Part shown: piece by piece, positions 25,255 through 33,345 of the stretch
Layout of the letters: each line of letters opens with the position of its first letter
Position numbering within the stretch: the first letter of the stretch is position 1
Origin: DATJHM01 sp035493895
Lineage (GTDB): Bacteria > Chloroflexota > Ktedonobacteria > Ktedonobacterales > Ktedonobacteraceae
Assembly (NCBI GenBank): GCA_035493895.1
Contig: DATJHM010000003.1
Span: 1-53,779 of the forward strand
Direction of reading: 5' to 3'
DNA: 53,779 bases
Program-made: the position numbers and the translations under genes
The notes under the pieces: generated by a model
Told to the model about the DNA's origin: nothing
The model's database searches: none
Seen by the model: only the letters and a program-made list of their open reading frames with translations

Positions 25255-25863
25255 CTATGAGACGGTCTTGAACGAAGCGATCATTGGCTGACAGTAGGTC
25301 TGCTCGAATGTGCTATATGTGCTGGCTGGTGCCCGGCAACCAAAGACGAAGTTAGTCGCACTGCCAGTAGCCTGTACATAGAGTACTTGCTTGCTGGGTG
25401 TTGCCGTCCCGACGCAGTCCGTTGGCGTCATAGTAGCATATGGGACACCATTGATAATCGTCTGTGAAACGGGTGCCGCTTTGCATCCACTGCCATAGAG
25501 TATCGGAAGCGCCAGGACCAGCATCGTTTTAGGGTCCTGAACGGGCGTATCATTGTGTACTACAGTCACTGCCTGCCTTGTTTCGTCTGAACCGTTGGAG
25601 GCAAAACTCCAGAGTGGCTCGCCCGCACTGACACTCCAGATCGAAGGATAGTTGATCGTATACTGCTTGTTGGCAGTATACGTTTTCCAATCTACTGAAG
25701 TGGAACTTGTGGTCGCAGTTGCTTCAGGAGTGGCCCCGGGTGTATCGGATGTTTGAGAAGGTTGCCCTGTGGGCGTGCCCGAACAAGCCGCTAAAAGCAT
25801 TGCTCCGAGCAAGAATATACTGCCCAGAATGGCACGATGCCGCGTCTGCCGTTTGTTGATCAT
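25255..25863 (-). CDS. Secreted lipoprotein, PsbP-like fold possible
   Basis: A 202-residue protein starting at ATG 25863 with GAGGA eight bases upstream. The signal peptide has a basic start (NKRQTRHR), a hydrophobic stretch and the lipobox LLAAC, with Cys27 as the lipidation site. A Thr/Pro/Ser-rich linker follows (28-55). The mature domain begins with WKTYTANKQYTINYPSIWSV, which is the opening of PsbP/LpqN-like domains. Four cysteines in the mature domain could form two disulfides. The function is unknown. It is convergent with the amine oxidase. Confidence 0.82.
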   Translation of the reverse strand: MINKRQTRHRAILGSIFLLGAMLLAACSGTPTGQPSQTSDTPGATPEATATTSSTSVDWKTYTANKQYTINYPSIWSVSAGEPLWSFASNGSDETRQAVTVVHNDTPVQDPKTMLVLALPILYGSGCKAAPVSQTIINGVPYATMTPTDCVGTATPSKQVLYVQATGSATNFVFGCRAPASTYSTFEQTYCQPMIASFKTVS

Positions 25864-26087
25864 TTTTTCGTCCTCAGGAAAAACAAGATGGAGAAGATGT
25901 ATTTACTGTATTTTCGTAGAAGTTTCTTCTCGCATGATTATATGTTAGAAGCCAGCGGAAAATATATACGCTATTTCACACTATTTTCGTATCGCGCTTC
26001 ATACAGAGAGTATGCTATCTCTGATCGCTAGTGTTGCACAGGCTCAAGCATCGAGGTCCACAGCGGAGGCTTGCCAATGGCTCTGGA

Positions 26088-26125
26088 CAAAAAAATAGAG
26101 GGTAACAAGTATGTTGTTACCCTCT
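26088..26125 (-). terminator. Intrinsic terminator of the zinc-ribbon gene
   Basis: AGAGGGTAAC (26097-26106) and GTTACCCTCT (26116-26125) form a perfect ten-base stem. Read on the minus strand it is followed by TA and seven T. It lies 31 bp after the stop of the gene at 26156-26575. Confidence 0.85.
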
Positions 26126-26155
26126 GGACACCGGCAAGAGGTGCCCTACAAATTC

Positions 26156-26575
26156 TTACCAGCGGCTATCGCGGCTACCCCGTCTGTTACCGCCGCGCCC
26201 ACTATCATAGCTACTTCCACCGTCGTTGTAGCCGCGTGAGTCATCGCGGTAGGATCCGCGAGCGGGTTGCTGCGAGCGGAAGCAATCGCTGCAATACACC
26301 GGGCGTCCTTCACGAGGCTCAAATGGTACTGTCGTTTGCTTGCCGCAGGTAGCGCAGGTGACCTCAAACTGTTCGCCACGTGGGCGCTGTGAGTATGACT
26401 GACCACCACCACTGTTGCCACCGCGACGGGCGGCACGGCAATCCGAGCAACGACCGGGAAGGTTCGTCAATCCTCGGCTGGCATAAAACTCTTGTTCGCC
26501 AACCGTAAAGATGAAGTCCTGGCCACAGTCACGGCAGGTAAGAGTACGGTCCTGGTAATTTTCAATAGATGTCAT
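26156..26575 (-). CDS. Double zinc-ribbon protein with Gly/Arg-rich tail
   Basis: The protein is 139 residues from ATG 26575 (MTSIENYQDRTLTC), with AGGGG upstream; the frame extends to 26632 without a ribosome site. The first ribbon has CRDCG and CSDC about 30 residues apart, with FIFTVGEQEFYASRGL between. This is the probable zinc-ribbon (zf-trcl-like) domain. A second ribbon, CATCG to CSDC, contains TTVPFEPREGRPVY, the CxxC-x17-CxxC module. The C-terminal 35 residues are rich in Arg, Gly, Ser and Asp, resembling an RNA-binding RGG tail. Such proteins are widespread in Chloroflexota and of unknown function. Confidence 0.83.
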   Translation of the reverse strand: MTSIENYQDRTLTCRDCGQDFIFTVGEQEFYASRGLTNLPGRCSDCRAARRGGNSGGGQSYSQRPRGEQFEVTCATCGKQTTVPFEPREGRPVYCSDCFRSQQPARGSYRDDSRGYNDGGSSYDSGRGGNRRGSRDSRW

Positions 26576-26977
26576 GGGTTTCTGTTTCCCCTTTATTGTA
26601 TTCGTTCCGCCAAACAATGTGTTTAAATCCAAACCGAATAGGATGATACTTCCAGGAAATACCTTTTTGCAAAGATGTTTACAGGAGGGACAAGTCTTGA
26701 AGTGATCTTCAGGCAGTGTTTATCTTATCTTCCAGGCGGCAGAACGAAACCAGGGACGAAATATTACTTACCTTTTATTGATCCCAAACTATACAACTAT
26801 TATAACATACCAATGCAAGTAAATATTCCCCGATATTTCTTTTTTTGCATATCTCTACAGCTCTGTCCATGACAGATTTACTTCGTCAATATCTGCTCGT
26901 ATGTCGTAACCCTGGCTATGCAAAAAAATGAAGCTCATCGACCAGAATGGCGACGGTTACGGGCCGACATCTTCTCT
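26576..26977. other. Intergenic stretch, no gene seen
   Basis: This spacer of about 400 bp lies upstream of the zinc-ribbon gene and downstream of nfo. Its short open frames lack ribosome sites. The right end carries a repeat copy listed separately. Confidence 0.45.
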
Positions 26978-27015
26978 CTCGAAGAACCATAGAGGTAGGG
27001 ATTGCGCTTCATGCC
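26978..27015 (+). repeat. Dispersed hairpin repeat, family A copy 2 (left half), overlapping the nfo stop
   Basis: CTCGAAGAACCATAGAGGTA followed by GGGATTGCGCTTCATGCC matches the left half of family A. The right arm of the hairpin is absent. The last two codons of nfo (GCA TGA on the minus strand) lie inside it. Confidence 0.65.
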
Positions 27016-27884
27016 TGAGGACGCCCCAGCATTCCCTTCGCCTTCGCAATCTGTCCCGCATCGTGCTCCCAATCCTCTTTCCCCTGCTCATCTACCTTGA
27101 TCGGTGTCTCCATCAGGACTGCGACATGTTCCAGCCTCGTATCTTGCAACAATGCTCGCAACCCCTCCTCGCTGATCACGCCCTCGCCCAGACGCGCATG
27201 CACATCGCGGTGACTACCCAGCGCCTTCTCCGTATCATTGAGATGAATGACCCGCAGCCGCTCAATTCCGACTACCTCGGCAAACTGTTGCAGCACCTGC
27301 GCTGCCGATTCCGCGCTCGAAAGATCATACCCCGCGCCCCACAGATGAGCGGTGTCCAGACAAACTCCCAGCCGCCCGGCAAATTGCGGCAATTGCTCCA
27401 GTATTCCCTGTAACAGCTCGAAGCTTCTCCCCAGCGAATTCCCCGCGCCCACATCATTCTCCAGCAGCAGCATCACCTCAGCAGGCGACTCCGCCATCAC
27501 CCGCGTGATCCCCTCAACAACGCGCCCGATACCAGCTTCAACTCCCGCCCCACGATGGCTCCCTGTATGAAATACGACGTAGCTCGCCCCAAGCAGCGCC
27601 CCGCGCTGTAGCGTCCAGGTAAGCAGCGCAATCGATCTCTCCCAGTTTAGCGGATCAGGGGCTCCCAGGTTGATGAGATAGGGCGCATGCAGTACGACTG
27701 GCGAAAGATCATGCAGCTTGATTGCTTCCATAAAGGCCGCGCAGGTCTCGGGATCATCGGCGGACGGTTTCCAGGCAGTGGGGTTACTGGCAAAAATCTG
27801 GATGGCCTCGCAGCCTATCTGTTTAGCCAGCGCAGCAGCTCGTACCGGCCTGGAGCCGGTGGGCATATGGCGACCGAGGCGCAT
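27009..27884 (-). CDS. nfo: Endonuclease IV (AP endonuclease)
   Basis: A 291-residue TIM-barrel DNA repair enzyme that cleaves abasic sites using a trinuclear zinc centre. Ligand motifs are in order: LGRHMP near the start, VVLHAPYLINLG, YVVFHTGSH, LLLENDVGAGNSLG, GVCLDTAHLWGAGYD, VIHLNDTEKALGSHRDVHARLGEG, and AVLMETP near the end. All are characteristic of endonuclease IV. The ATG overlaps the scpB stop as TAATG. It is the last gene of a six-gene operon. Its final codons fall within a dispersed repeat. Confidence 0.96.
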   Translation of the reverse strand: MRLGRHMPTGSRPVRAAALAKQIGCEAIQIFASNPTAWKPSADDPETCAAFMEAIKLHDLSPVVLHAPYLINLGAPDPLNWERSIALLTWTLQRGALLGASYVVFHTGSHRGAGVEAGIGRVVEGITRVMAESPAEVMLLLENDVGAGNSLGRSFELLQGILEQLPQFAGRLGVCLDTAHLWGAGYDLSSAESAAQVLQQFAEVVGIERLRVIHLNDTEKALGSHRDVHARLGEGVISEEGLRALLQDTRLEHVAVLMETPIKVDEQGKEDWEHDAGQIAKAKGMLGRPQA

Positions 27885-28492
27885 TAGCTCTCTACCTCAT
27901 CTTCTTTTACTGTTGACGATACGTTATCCACGTTGACTATCTCTTGTGGGGAAATTCCGGGCAGTTCTTCCAGGCTCGTCAGGCCAAACTGCTGCAAAAA
28001 TTCGGGCGTGGTTGCGAATAGGGCCGGACGTCCTACCGTCTGCGCTCTCCCGATCTCAACGACGAGCCCGTATTGAATCAGGCTTGCCAGCGCACGATCA
28101 CTGTTCACGCCGCGAATCGCTTCGATCTGACTGCGCGTCATCGGCTGACGATACGCTATCACGGACAATGTCTCCAACGCCGCCGCTGTCAGCTTTGCGC
28201 TCATGGGCAGACCAAGCAGCGCCGCAATATAGCGCGCATTTTCCGGCGCGGATACCAGTTGCACCTGTTCACCAAGCCGCTGCAAACGAATGCCTCGGCC
28301 CTGACTCTGTAAATCCTGTTCCAGCGCTTGCAGGCCCGCCAGCAGAGCCGACTCATCGCTATCCAAAAGCTTGCGCAACTCTCCGCGCTCTAAAGGACGA
28401 CCTGAGACAAAGAGCAAGCTTTCGATCGCTGCCCCTAGCTGCCGGGCATCCAGCCTATTGGTTGTTTGTGTATCAAGCGCTTCTTGTTCCAT
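27884..28492 (-). CDS. scpB: Segregation and condensation protein ScpB
   Basis: A 202-residue kleisin-interacting subunit of the SMC-ScpA-ScpB condensin. The two winged-helix regions are visible: LGAAIESLLFVSGRPLERGELRKLL, then ALETLSVIAYRQPMTRSQIEAIRGVNSDRALASLIQYGLV. The turn GRPALFATTPEFLQQFGL is diagnostic. I place the start at ATG 28492; a TTG at 28501 is an alternative, and neither has a clear ribosome site, so it may rely on coupling with scpA 32 bp upstream. An acidic tail ends at the TAATG overlap with nfo. Confidence 0.94.
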   Translation of the reverse strand: MEQEALDTQTTNRLDARQLGAAIESLLFVSGRPLERGELRKLLDSDESALLAGLQALEQDLQSQGRGIRLQRLGEQVQLVSAPENARYIAALLGLPMSAKLTAAALETLSVIAYRQPMTRSQIEAIRGVNSDRALASLIQYGLVVEIGRAQTVGRPALFATTPEFLQQFGLTSLEELPGISPQEIVNVDNVSSTVKEDEVES

Positions 28493-28524
28493 TGCGTGCA
28501 ATTATATCATGCAAGACAAGCGTT

Positions 28525-29379
28525 CTACAGAAATTCTTCCGCCTGTAGCTCTTCCTGCCCCTCAACTGACCAGCGCGCTCCCCGTTCGAGCACAATCGGA
28601 GCCATTAAGCCTTCCTGTCTTACGTTGACCCGCTCCCACTTCCACAACTCAAGCACGGCCAGAAACGTCACGATGATGACCAGTCGCGAATGCTCATGCT
28701 CAATAATCTCGGCCAGCATGACTGCTTCGCGCTCTTCCAGACGGCTCATAATCTCCGCAATGCGCTCACTGACGCGCACGCGTGCTACCGGCATCAGCTC
28801 ATTGCCGTTCTTCTCATCTCGTGTCTGTAGTTCCAACAGACGTTGAAACGTTCTCGCCAGTGCCTGTGTCTCCGTCTTTACCAGCGTAGGAGGCGTCCAG
28901 GCCAGTTGCGCTTCAATGCCTGCCAGCAAACTGGAGCGGCTATGCGTCTGCAAGCCTGCCTCTTCCCGCTGCCGCAACACCTGCGCAATCCCCTTCACGA
29001 GCTTATATTCGCGCAAATGGTGCTGCAACTCTTCTGCCAGCACTGTTGCGCTATCCTCTACTACGTTCGCGTCTTCTCTCGGTGGTTGGGGAAGCAAGCT
29101 CTGCGATTTGATATGGAGCAAACGAGCCGCAATCATGACAAACGCTGCCATGTTCGCCAGCGGTAGTTGCTCGTTTTGCCAGTGCTTCAGGTGCGCCAGA
29201 TACTGATCTGTGACTGCTACCAGCGAGACTGTCGTGATCTCCATCTGGTGCTTTTCGATGAGGTGTAGCAGGAGATCTAGTGGCCCTTCAAAGATCGGTA
29301 GGTGCACAACATAGCGCTCCTGTTCCAGGGCTGCTTCGCCCTGCCCTGGTTCATCAGAAGCTGCATGTTGTTGTGGCAC
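28525..29379 (-). CDS. scpA: Segregation and condensation protein ScpA (kleisin)
   Basis: A 284-residue kleisin. The start is GTG 29379 with GAGGAA eight bases upstream, one base after the HD gene stop. The N-terminal ScpA signature reads FEGPLDLLLHLIEKHQMEITTVSLVAVTDQYL, followed by LANMAAFVMIAARLLHIKSQSLLP. The C-terminal winged-helix part has VTFLAVLELWKWERVNVRQE. It bridges SMC heads during chromosome segregation. Together with ScpB this is the normal bacterial gene pair. Confidence 0.95.
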   Translation of the reverse strand: MPQQHAASDEPGQGEAALEQERYVVHLPIFEGPLDLLLHLIEKHQMEITTVSLVAVTDQYLAHLKHWQNEQLPLANMAAFVMIAARLLHIKSQSLLPQPPREDANVVEDSATVLAEELQHHLREYKLVKGIAQVLRQREEAGLQTHSRSSLLAGIEAQLAWTPPTLVKTETQALARTFQRLLELQTRDEKNGNELMPVARVRVSERIAEIMSRLEEREAVMLAEIIEHEHSRLVIIVTFLAVLELWKWERVNVRQEGLMAPIVLERGARWSVEGQEELQAEEFL

Positions 29380-29380
29380 G

Positions 29381-29920
29381 CTACGATTCCTCGTCTATCC
29401 GATGCAGCAATGCTGCTGGACCATTCGCCTGATGATGCGTACGAATATAGAGTGTCGCCTGCTCCGAGAGGCCCGCCGCCGCCGCCAGTTGTGCCCCTAC
29501 CTCCGCATGCCACCAGGCATAGCTCAAAGCCCTCCGCCAGCGTGCCCCTCCAGCCTGCTCCAACTGCTCCAACTCGATCACACTGCGCTTCAACCACCTC
29601 GGTGCAAGTAGCTTGCCCAGCACGATCACCGGTCGCGTCCAGAACGGCACTCGCCCCTCTGCTTTTCCAACATCATGCAATAGTGCTGCGGCTAGCAAAT
29701 TCTCTTCCTCACAACCACAGGCCAATAAACCACGACAAACCCGTAAACTGTGCTGCTGATCAGCCGGGGACATCGTACGGAACAACTTCAGAGCACTGCT
29801 CGGCAGCCACCGCTCCACTTCTGCATAGTCTTTTACTGTCAAAGGCTCAACGAAGCCAAGCTGCTGCCGCACCTGTCCCAGTCGATATACGACTATTTGT
29901 AACCAATGCGTATTATGCAT
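29381..29920 (-). CDS. HD-domain protein
   Basis: A 179-residue protein with an HD metal-dependent phosphohydrolase core. The motif LLAAALLHDVGKAEGR supplies the His-Asp pair, QQHSLRVCRGLL the first histidine region, and YAWWHAEVGAQLAAAAGLSEQATLYIRTHH the later histidines. Substrates of this family are nucleotides or nucleotide-based signals; none can be assigned here. The ATG is two bases after the site-2 protease stop, without its own ribosome site, so translation is probably coupled. Confidence 0.88.
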   Translation of the reverse strand: MHNTHWLQIVVYRLGQVRQQLGFVEPLTVKDYAEVERWLPSSALKLFRTMSPADQQHSLRVCRGLLACGCEEENLLAAALLHDVGKAEGRVPFWTRPVIVLGKLLAPRWLKRSVIELEQLEQAGGARWRRALSYAWWHAEVGAQLAAAAGLSEQATLYIRTHHQANGPAALLHRIDEES

Positions 29921-29922
29921 AT

Positions 29923-30654
29923 CTACAACATATAGAAATAGCTTACCATCGAGAATCCCCCTGGTATCACCAGACCAACCAGGGACGCCGCCCCCTGCCA
30001 GATGAAGAATGCTGGCTCAAATATCGGATTTGAGGGGAGCCGGGCAATTTGTGCCAGAAATGGCAGAAAGAAAAAGATTGCCAGAATAATAAATGGCCCA
30101 TATGCTGCTGAGCGTTCAAATTGTGCGGCCTGTCTGTTTGGCAGCAATGCGTACACAATCTGATATCCATCCAGCGGATAGAGCGGTATCAGGTTGAAGA
30201 TGGCAATCCCGACATTGGTGCATGCGAACACGATCAAAAATTGTAGCACATGCTGCGGGAAGAAACCGTCCTTTAGAAAAGGATAGAGATAAGGATAAAC
30301 GAAGTGCACCAATCCTCCGACCAGCATGCCTACGATTAAGCTGAAAACTGGACCCGCCAGCGCCACGACCAGCAATCCCCGATTTGGTCCAATGCGCATC
30401 TTCCAGGGATCGGGCTTGACTGGCTTTCCCCACCCTAAACCAACCTGAAACGGGATCGGCTGAAATGCCAGCACGACACACATCAGGAGGCCGATGGGAT
30501 CGATATGTTCGGGAATTCTGAGCGTCAGCCTTCCTTCTGCGCGTGGCGTGTGATCGCCTAACCAGGAGGCCATCATTACATGCGCAATCTCATGAAGCGC
30601 AATTGCGATGAGAAATGAGACGATTATCATTAACGCCAATAGCACATTTATCAT
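29923..30654 (-). CDS. Site-2 protease family (M50) membrane metallopeptidase
   Basis: The protein is 243 residues from ATG 30654, which overlaps the preceding stop as TAATG and has GAGG seven bases upstream. The zinc-binding HEIAH is in the first TM segment (IAIALHEIAHVMMASWLG), and the third ligand is in NLIPLYPLDGYQI. About six TM segments are seen. The compact form without PDZ or CBS domains matches the small S2P homologs common in Gram-positive bacteria and Chloroflexota. Substrates are unknown. It sits between an MBL hydrolase and an HD protein in the scpA-scpB operon, a conserved type of context. Confidence 0.92.
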   Translation of the reverse strand: MINVLLALMIIVSFLIAIALHEIAHVMMASWLGDHTPRAEGRLTLRIPEHIDPIGLLMCVVLAFQPIPFQVGLGWGKPVKPDPWKMRIGPNRGLLVVALAGPVFSLIVGMLVGGLVHFVYPYLYPFLKDGFFPQHVLQFLIVFACTNVGIAIFNLIPLYPLDGYQIVYALLPNRQAAQFERSAAYGPFIILAIFFFLPFLAQIARLPSNPIFEPAFFIWQGAASLVGLVIPGGFSMVSYFYML

Positions 30655-31595
30655 TATCCGACCTCGCTCCGTCCTTCTAAAAGATCTATCTCCATACCCT
30701 CGCAAGCAGAACGCACATGCGGAAACCGTCTCTGTGCCTCTGCCTCCATTGCATCCAGCTGATTATCGTCATAGGTCGGCTCATGGTGGAACAGGATCAG
30801 TTCCCTTGCATGTGCCTCTTGTGCAGCCTCAACCGCCATTTCGACGGTGCTATGACCAAATCCCTGCTTTACTTGCTTATAATCGTGAGTCGTATACTGC
30901 GCGTCATGTATCAGGAGATCCGCTCCCTCCACAAATCTCAAAAATTCCGGGTCGTTCCCTTCTCTCCATTCTACATCGGTCGCGTACACTACACTATGCC
31001 CCGCATACTCTATACGGTAGATTACTGCTCCATCGAGCGGATGACTCCTGGTAAATTTTGTACGTACTTTCACTTCGTCTTTCGCTCGCCTGCTATGATC
31101 TCGTGTCTCCCGCTGATAACCGTTCATATGCGGCACACTTGACCCCTTACGCCAGACTATCCACTCTTCGCCCGTCACGGTATGGAATGTGCGATGAGAA
31201 GGCAATTTTCGTAAGTCTACTGGAAAATACGGAGGAGACATCAATGAGGTTACGAGTTGCTCGACTCCCTGACCTGCCAGCTGCGGCCCAAAGAGATGGA
31301 TGTGCGTACGTGCATCAAACAGGGGCGCAAAAAAAGGAAAACCTATCAGGTGATCGCCATGCCCATGTGTGATAAAAAGGGCTATATCGAGTTGCTCCGT
31401 GTCGTTTATATTCAGCAACAATTCACTGCCCAGGCGAATGATGCCGCTGCCTGCGTCAAAAATAAGTCTCCGCCCACCAGCCTGTATCTCGACGCAGGCT
31501 GTATTCCCTCCATGACGCAGCGTTTGTGGCCCCGGCGTAGGATAGCTCCCACGCACCCCCCAGAAACGTACCAGAAATTGTTGCCTATCAGACAT
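30654..31595 (-). CDS. Metallo-beta-lactamase fold hydrolase
   Basis: A 313-residue enzyme and first gene of the operon; ATG 31595 follows a GGAGCAGGTGAA site. The opening VRFWGVRGSYPTPGP and HGGNTACVEI is typical of the MBL proteins related to cAMP phosphodiesterase class II and RNase Z-like hydrolases. The metal motif HGHGDH is at 77-82, with later ligands in VYATDVEW, LLIHDAQYT, GHSTVEMA and LFHHEP. It is probably a phosphodiesterase or related hydrolase. A short basic insertion (RETRDHSRRAKDEVK) occurs in the middle. Confidence 0.9.
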   Translation of the reverse strand: MSDRQQFLVRFWGVRGSYPTPGPQTLRHGGNTACVEIQAGGRRLIFDAGSGIIRLGSELLLNINDTEQLDIALFITHGHGDHLIGFPFFAPLFDARTHIHLFGPQLAGQGVEQLVTSLMSPPYFPVDLRKLPSHRTFHTVTGEEWIVWRKGSSVPHMNGYQRETRDHSRRAKDEVKVRTKFTRSHPLDGAVIYRIEYAGHSVVYATDVEWREGNDPEFLRFVEGADLLIHDAQYTTHDYKQVKQGFGHSTVEMAVEAAQEAHARELILFHHEPTYDDNQLDAMEAEAQRRFPHVRSACEGMEIDLLEGRSEVG

Positions 31596-31785
31596 TTCAC
31601 CTGCTCCTGCGCAACCCCTACGTTGCCTGATTTTGTATAAATGAGAGCGTTGCCTTTTATTATAACGTGCTATTGATGCCTTGAAAAGGTTTCTCTGGAG
31701 CCGTTCTATTATGAATTGGCCTTACTATCAATGATCTGATGCATCCACGCATTCTGACGGATGGAGACACCTGGAAAATTGCCTC

Positions 31786-31814
31786 TTGCTTTCTGGTGAG
31801 AAATGCAGTACAAT
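31786..31814 (+). promoter_or_regulatory. Promoter of the tRNA-Lys gene
   Basis: TTGCTT at 31786-31791 and TACAAT at 31809-31814 have a 17-base spacer. Transcription would begin near 31821, about 14 bases before the tRNA. Confidence 0.7.
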
Positions 31815-31834
31815 AGCGAAAACTGATCGCACAT

Positions 31835-31906
31835 GAGCGTGTAACTCAGTGGTAGAGTATCCGACTTTTAATCGGGTTGCCGTGGGTTCGATCCCCACCA
31901 CGCTCA
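31835..31906 (+). tRNA. tRNA-Lys (anticodon TTT)
   Basis: The full cloverleaf can be drawn. Acceptor GAGCGTG pairs with CACGCTC; the D arm is ACTC/GAGT; the anticodon stem TCCGA/TCGGG holds the loop CTTTTAA with TTT in the middle; the variable loop is TTGCC; and the T arm GTGGG/CCCAC has loop TTCGATC. The discriminator base is A, and CCA is not encoded. A 17-bp-spaced promoter lies just upstream. Confidence 0.95.
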
Positions 31907-32337
31907 CATTTCCTTCCCCCCCCTCTAAACAACTAATATCCCCTTTTCTTCTTATCTCAAATTCCTGACCAGGACTAAAGAACCTGTCAAAAACAGAAAG
32001 TCGCAGATTACAGTATAATATAATCACAGGCCACAAAATAACAGCTAAAGCCGCTTGAGAGGCTAATCACAAAAACTAGATAGTAGAGTAATGTATACTG
32101 AGCACACGTGTGATTCGTGTACTTAACAGGTACTCAATACTTCGTTGCCAGACCTTTCCTGATATTGCTCAGTATAGCTTGTTTTGTAGGCCTGGAACGT
32201 GATACACTACAAGCCGATACTCAAGAAGAGACGCTGCCACACTCTGTTCTCTGTATTTTGTACAGCACAGTACTCTTGGTGATGGCGGTAACAGGAGGCG
32301 GTGCTTTCTTACTCTCTGTAAGAATTGGGAGCACCGA
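31907..32337. other. Intergenic stretch, no convincing gene
   Basis: This 430-bp region follows the tRNA. One hydrophobic GTG-initiated frame of 76 codons (32117-32347) has no ribosome site and overlaps the next gene. No T-rich terminator follows the tRNA. Confidence 0.4.
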
Positions 32338-32739
32338 TTGGATGTGACAAAACGAATTCTTGTTGTTGACGATAGAAACGAGCTACTTCACCTCATGCGT
32401 CGCGTTCTTGAAGATGAGCAATATCAAGTTGCTATCTTACAAGATGGCAAAGACGCTTTTGCTCATGTCAAAAGCCAGTTGCCAGACCTGCTCATTCTCG
32501 ATCTGAAATTAGGCGATATTTCTGGACAGGATGTGCTCAAACAGGTGCGCGATGATACGGTCACCGCTGATATTCCTGTCATTGTGTATACGGCGGCTGT
32601 CCTTGAGGCTGAAGAGGTTTCTCGGCTGATTGAACGTGATGCTCAACGCTATCACGGGGTCTCTCTCTTACGCAAACCTTTTGAATTGCATGTCCTTCTC
32701 GATAAGGTTGAGGAACTGCTCGCAATGTCGGGTCAGTAA
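32338..32739 (+). CDS. Stand-alone response regulator receiver protein
   Basis: A 133-residue single receiver domain. TTG at 32338 is six bases after GGGAG; a GTG two codons later is possible. Acidic residues lie in ILVVDDRNE, the phospho-acceptor Asp in LLILDLKLGD, the conserved Thr in VYTAA, and the Lys in LLRKPFE. No output domain is present, so it acts through protein contacts, and no kinase is adjacent. An unusual feature is the loop SRLIERDAQRYHGVSLL before the lysine. The YtxH gene follows by 47 bp. Confidence 0.87.
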   Translation: MDVTKRILVVDDRNELLHLMRRVLEDEQYQVAILQDGKDAFAHVKSQLPDLLILDLKLGDISGQDVLKQVRDDTVTADIPVIVYTAAVLEAEEVSRLIERDAQRYHGVSLLRKPFELHVLLDKVEELLAMSGQ

Positions 32740-32786
32740 TACGTTTTTTTATCTGTTGGCTGTTTCGAGGGAACGAAAGGAGACGA

Positions 32787-33041
32787 ATGATGAAATTCTA
32801 CTTCGGCTTACTCGTCGGCCTGGGGGTCGGCGTGGTTATTGGTCTGCTCGTTGCTCCTCAGTCCGGTGAGGCCACCCGCGCTCAATTGAGCGAACAAGGT
32901 ATCTCTCTCGGCGGAGGTTCTTTCAGCGATGAAATTCGCGCTCGCGCTAATGATGCCCTTGTTCAGGGACGCGAACTCTATTCACGCACAAAGGGCGAGC
33001 TGTCCAGCCAGTACTCCCGCGCTAAATCTGGCGAACTCTAA
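32787..33041 (+). CDS. YtxH-like small membrane-anchored protein
   Basis: The 84-residue protein begins with one membrane segment (FYFGLLVGLGVGVVIGLLVAP) immediately followed by the QSGEATRAQL motif of YtxH proteins. The rest is an amphipathic helix (DEIRARANDALVQGRELYSRTKGELSSQY). The ribosome site AAGGAG lies just before two consecutive ATG codons (32787 and 32790). YtxH-type proteins are linked to general stress in Firmicutes, but their molecular role is not known. Confidence 0.82.
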   Translation: MMKFYFGLLVGLGVGVVIGLLVAPQSGEATRAQLSEQGISLGGGSFSDEIRARANDALVQGRELYSRTKGELSSQYSRAKSGEL

Positions 33042-33060
33042 AACTTTTATTCACTTCTCG

Positions 33061-33123
33061 GCAGGCGCTCATCCACTCTTCTCTTCTCCTTTTTACCTAT
33101 CTCTAGCAAAAGCGCCTGCTTTC
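33061..33123 (+). terminator. Possible terminator after the YtxH gene
   Basis: GCAGGCGCT (33061-33069) is complementary to AGCGCCTGC (33111-33119), followed by TTTCT. The loop is long (41 bases), so the assignment is weak. Confidence 0.35.
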
Positions 33124-33200
33124 TCCCCTTCCCCCTCCTCACTCTCTTTCTATTCTTTTTACGAATAATAATGATAAATTTTTGTCATGAAAAGGATAAC

Positions 33201-33296
33201 TTGAAAGCATGATAAAGATATGGTACTGTTATGTGCAACAAGTGATTTCTGCCATAACAATGCATGGTAGTAACTTCTTGCCATATCACCTGTTGC
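33201..33296 (+). promoter_or_regulatory. Promoter and structured leader of the ECF transporter operon
   Basis: TTGAAA (33201-33206), a 17-base spacer and a weak TACTGT (33224-33229) predict transcription from near 33235. At that point GCAACAAGTGAT begins and pairs at 11 of 12 positions with ATCACCTGTTGC (33285-33296). Inside the loop, TGCCAT can pair with two alternative downstream partners. The leader ends 50 bases before the start of the ATPase gene. ECF operons are often under riboswitch control. I do not recognise this one as a known class. Confidence 0.45.
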
Positions 33297-33345
33297 TCAA
33301 ACATTTTTCTACGGAGAAGTGTTTACTACAAAAAAGGTATCGCCA

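Noticed and set aside
31728..32036. A 102-codon frame on the minus strand across the tRNA-Lys gene
   Set aside because: Its central part is simply the antisense of the tRNA, a common false gene, and it has no ribosome site.
32117..32347. A 76-codon hydrophobic frame before the receiver gene
   Set aside because: It starts at GTG without a ribosome site and overlaps the start of the receiver gene.
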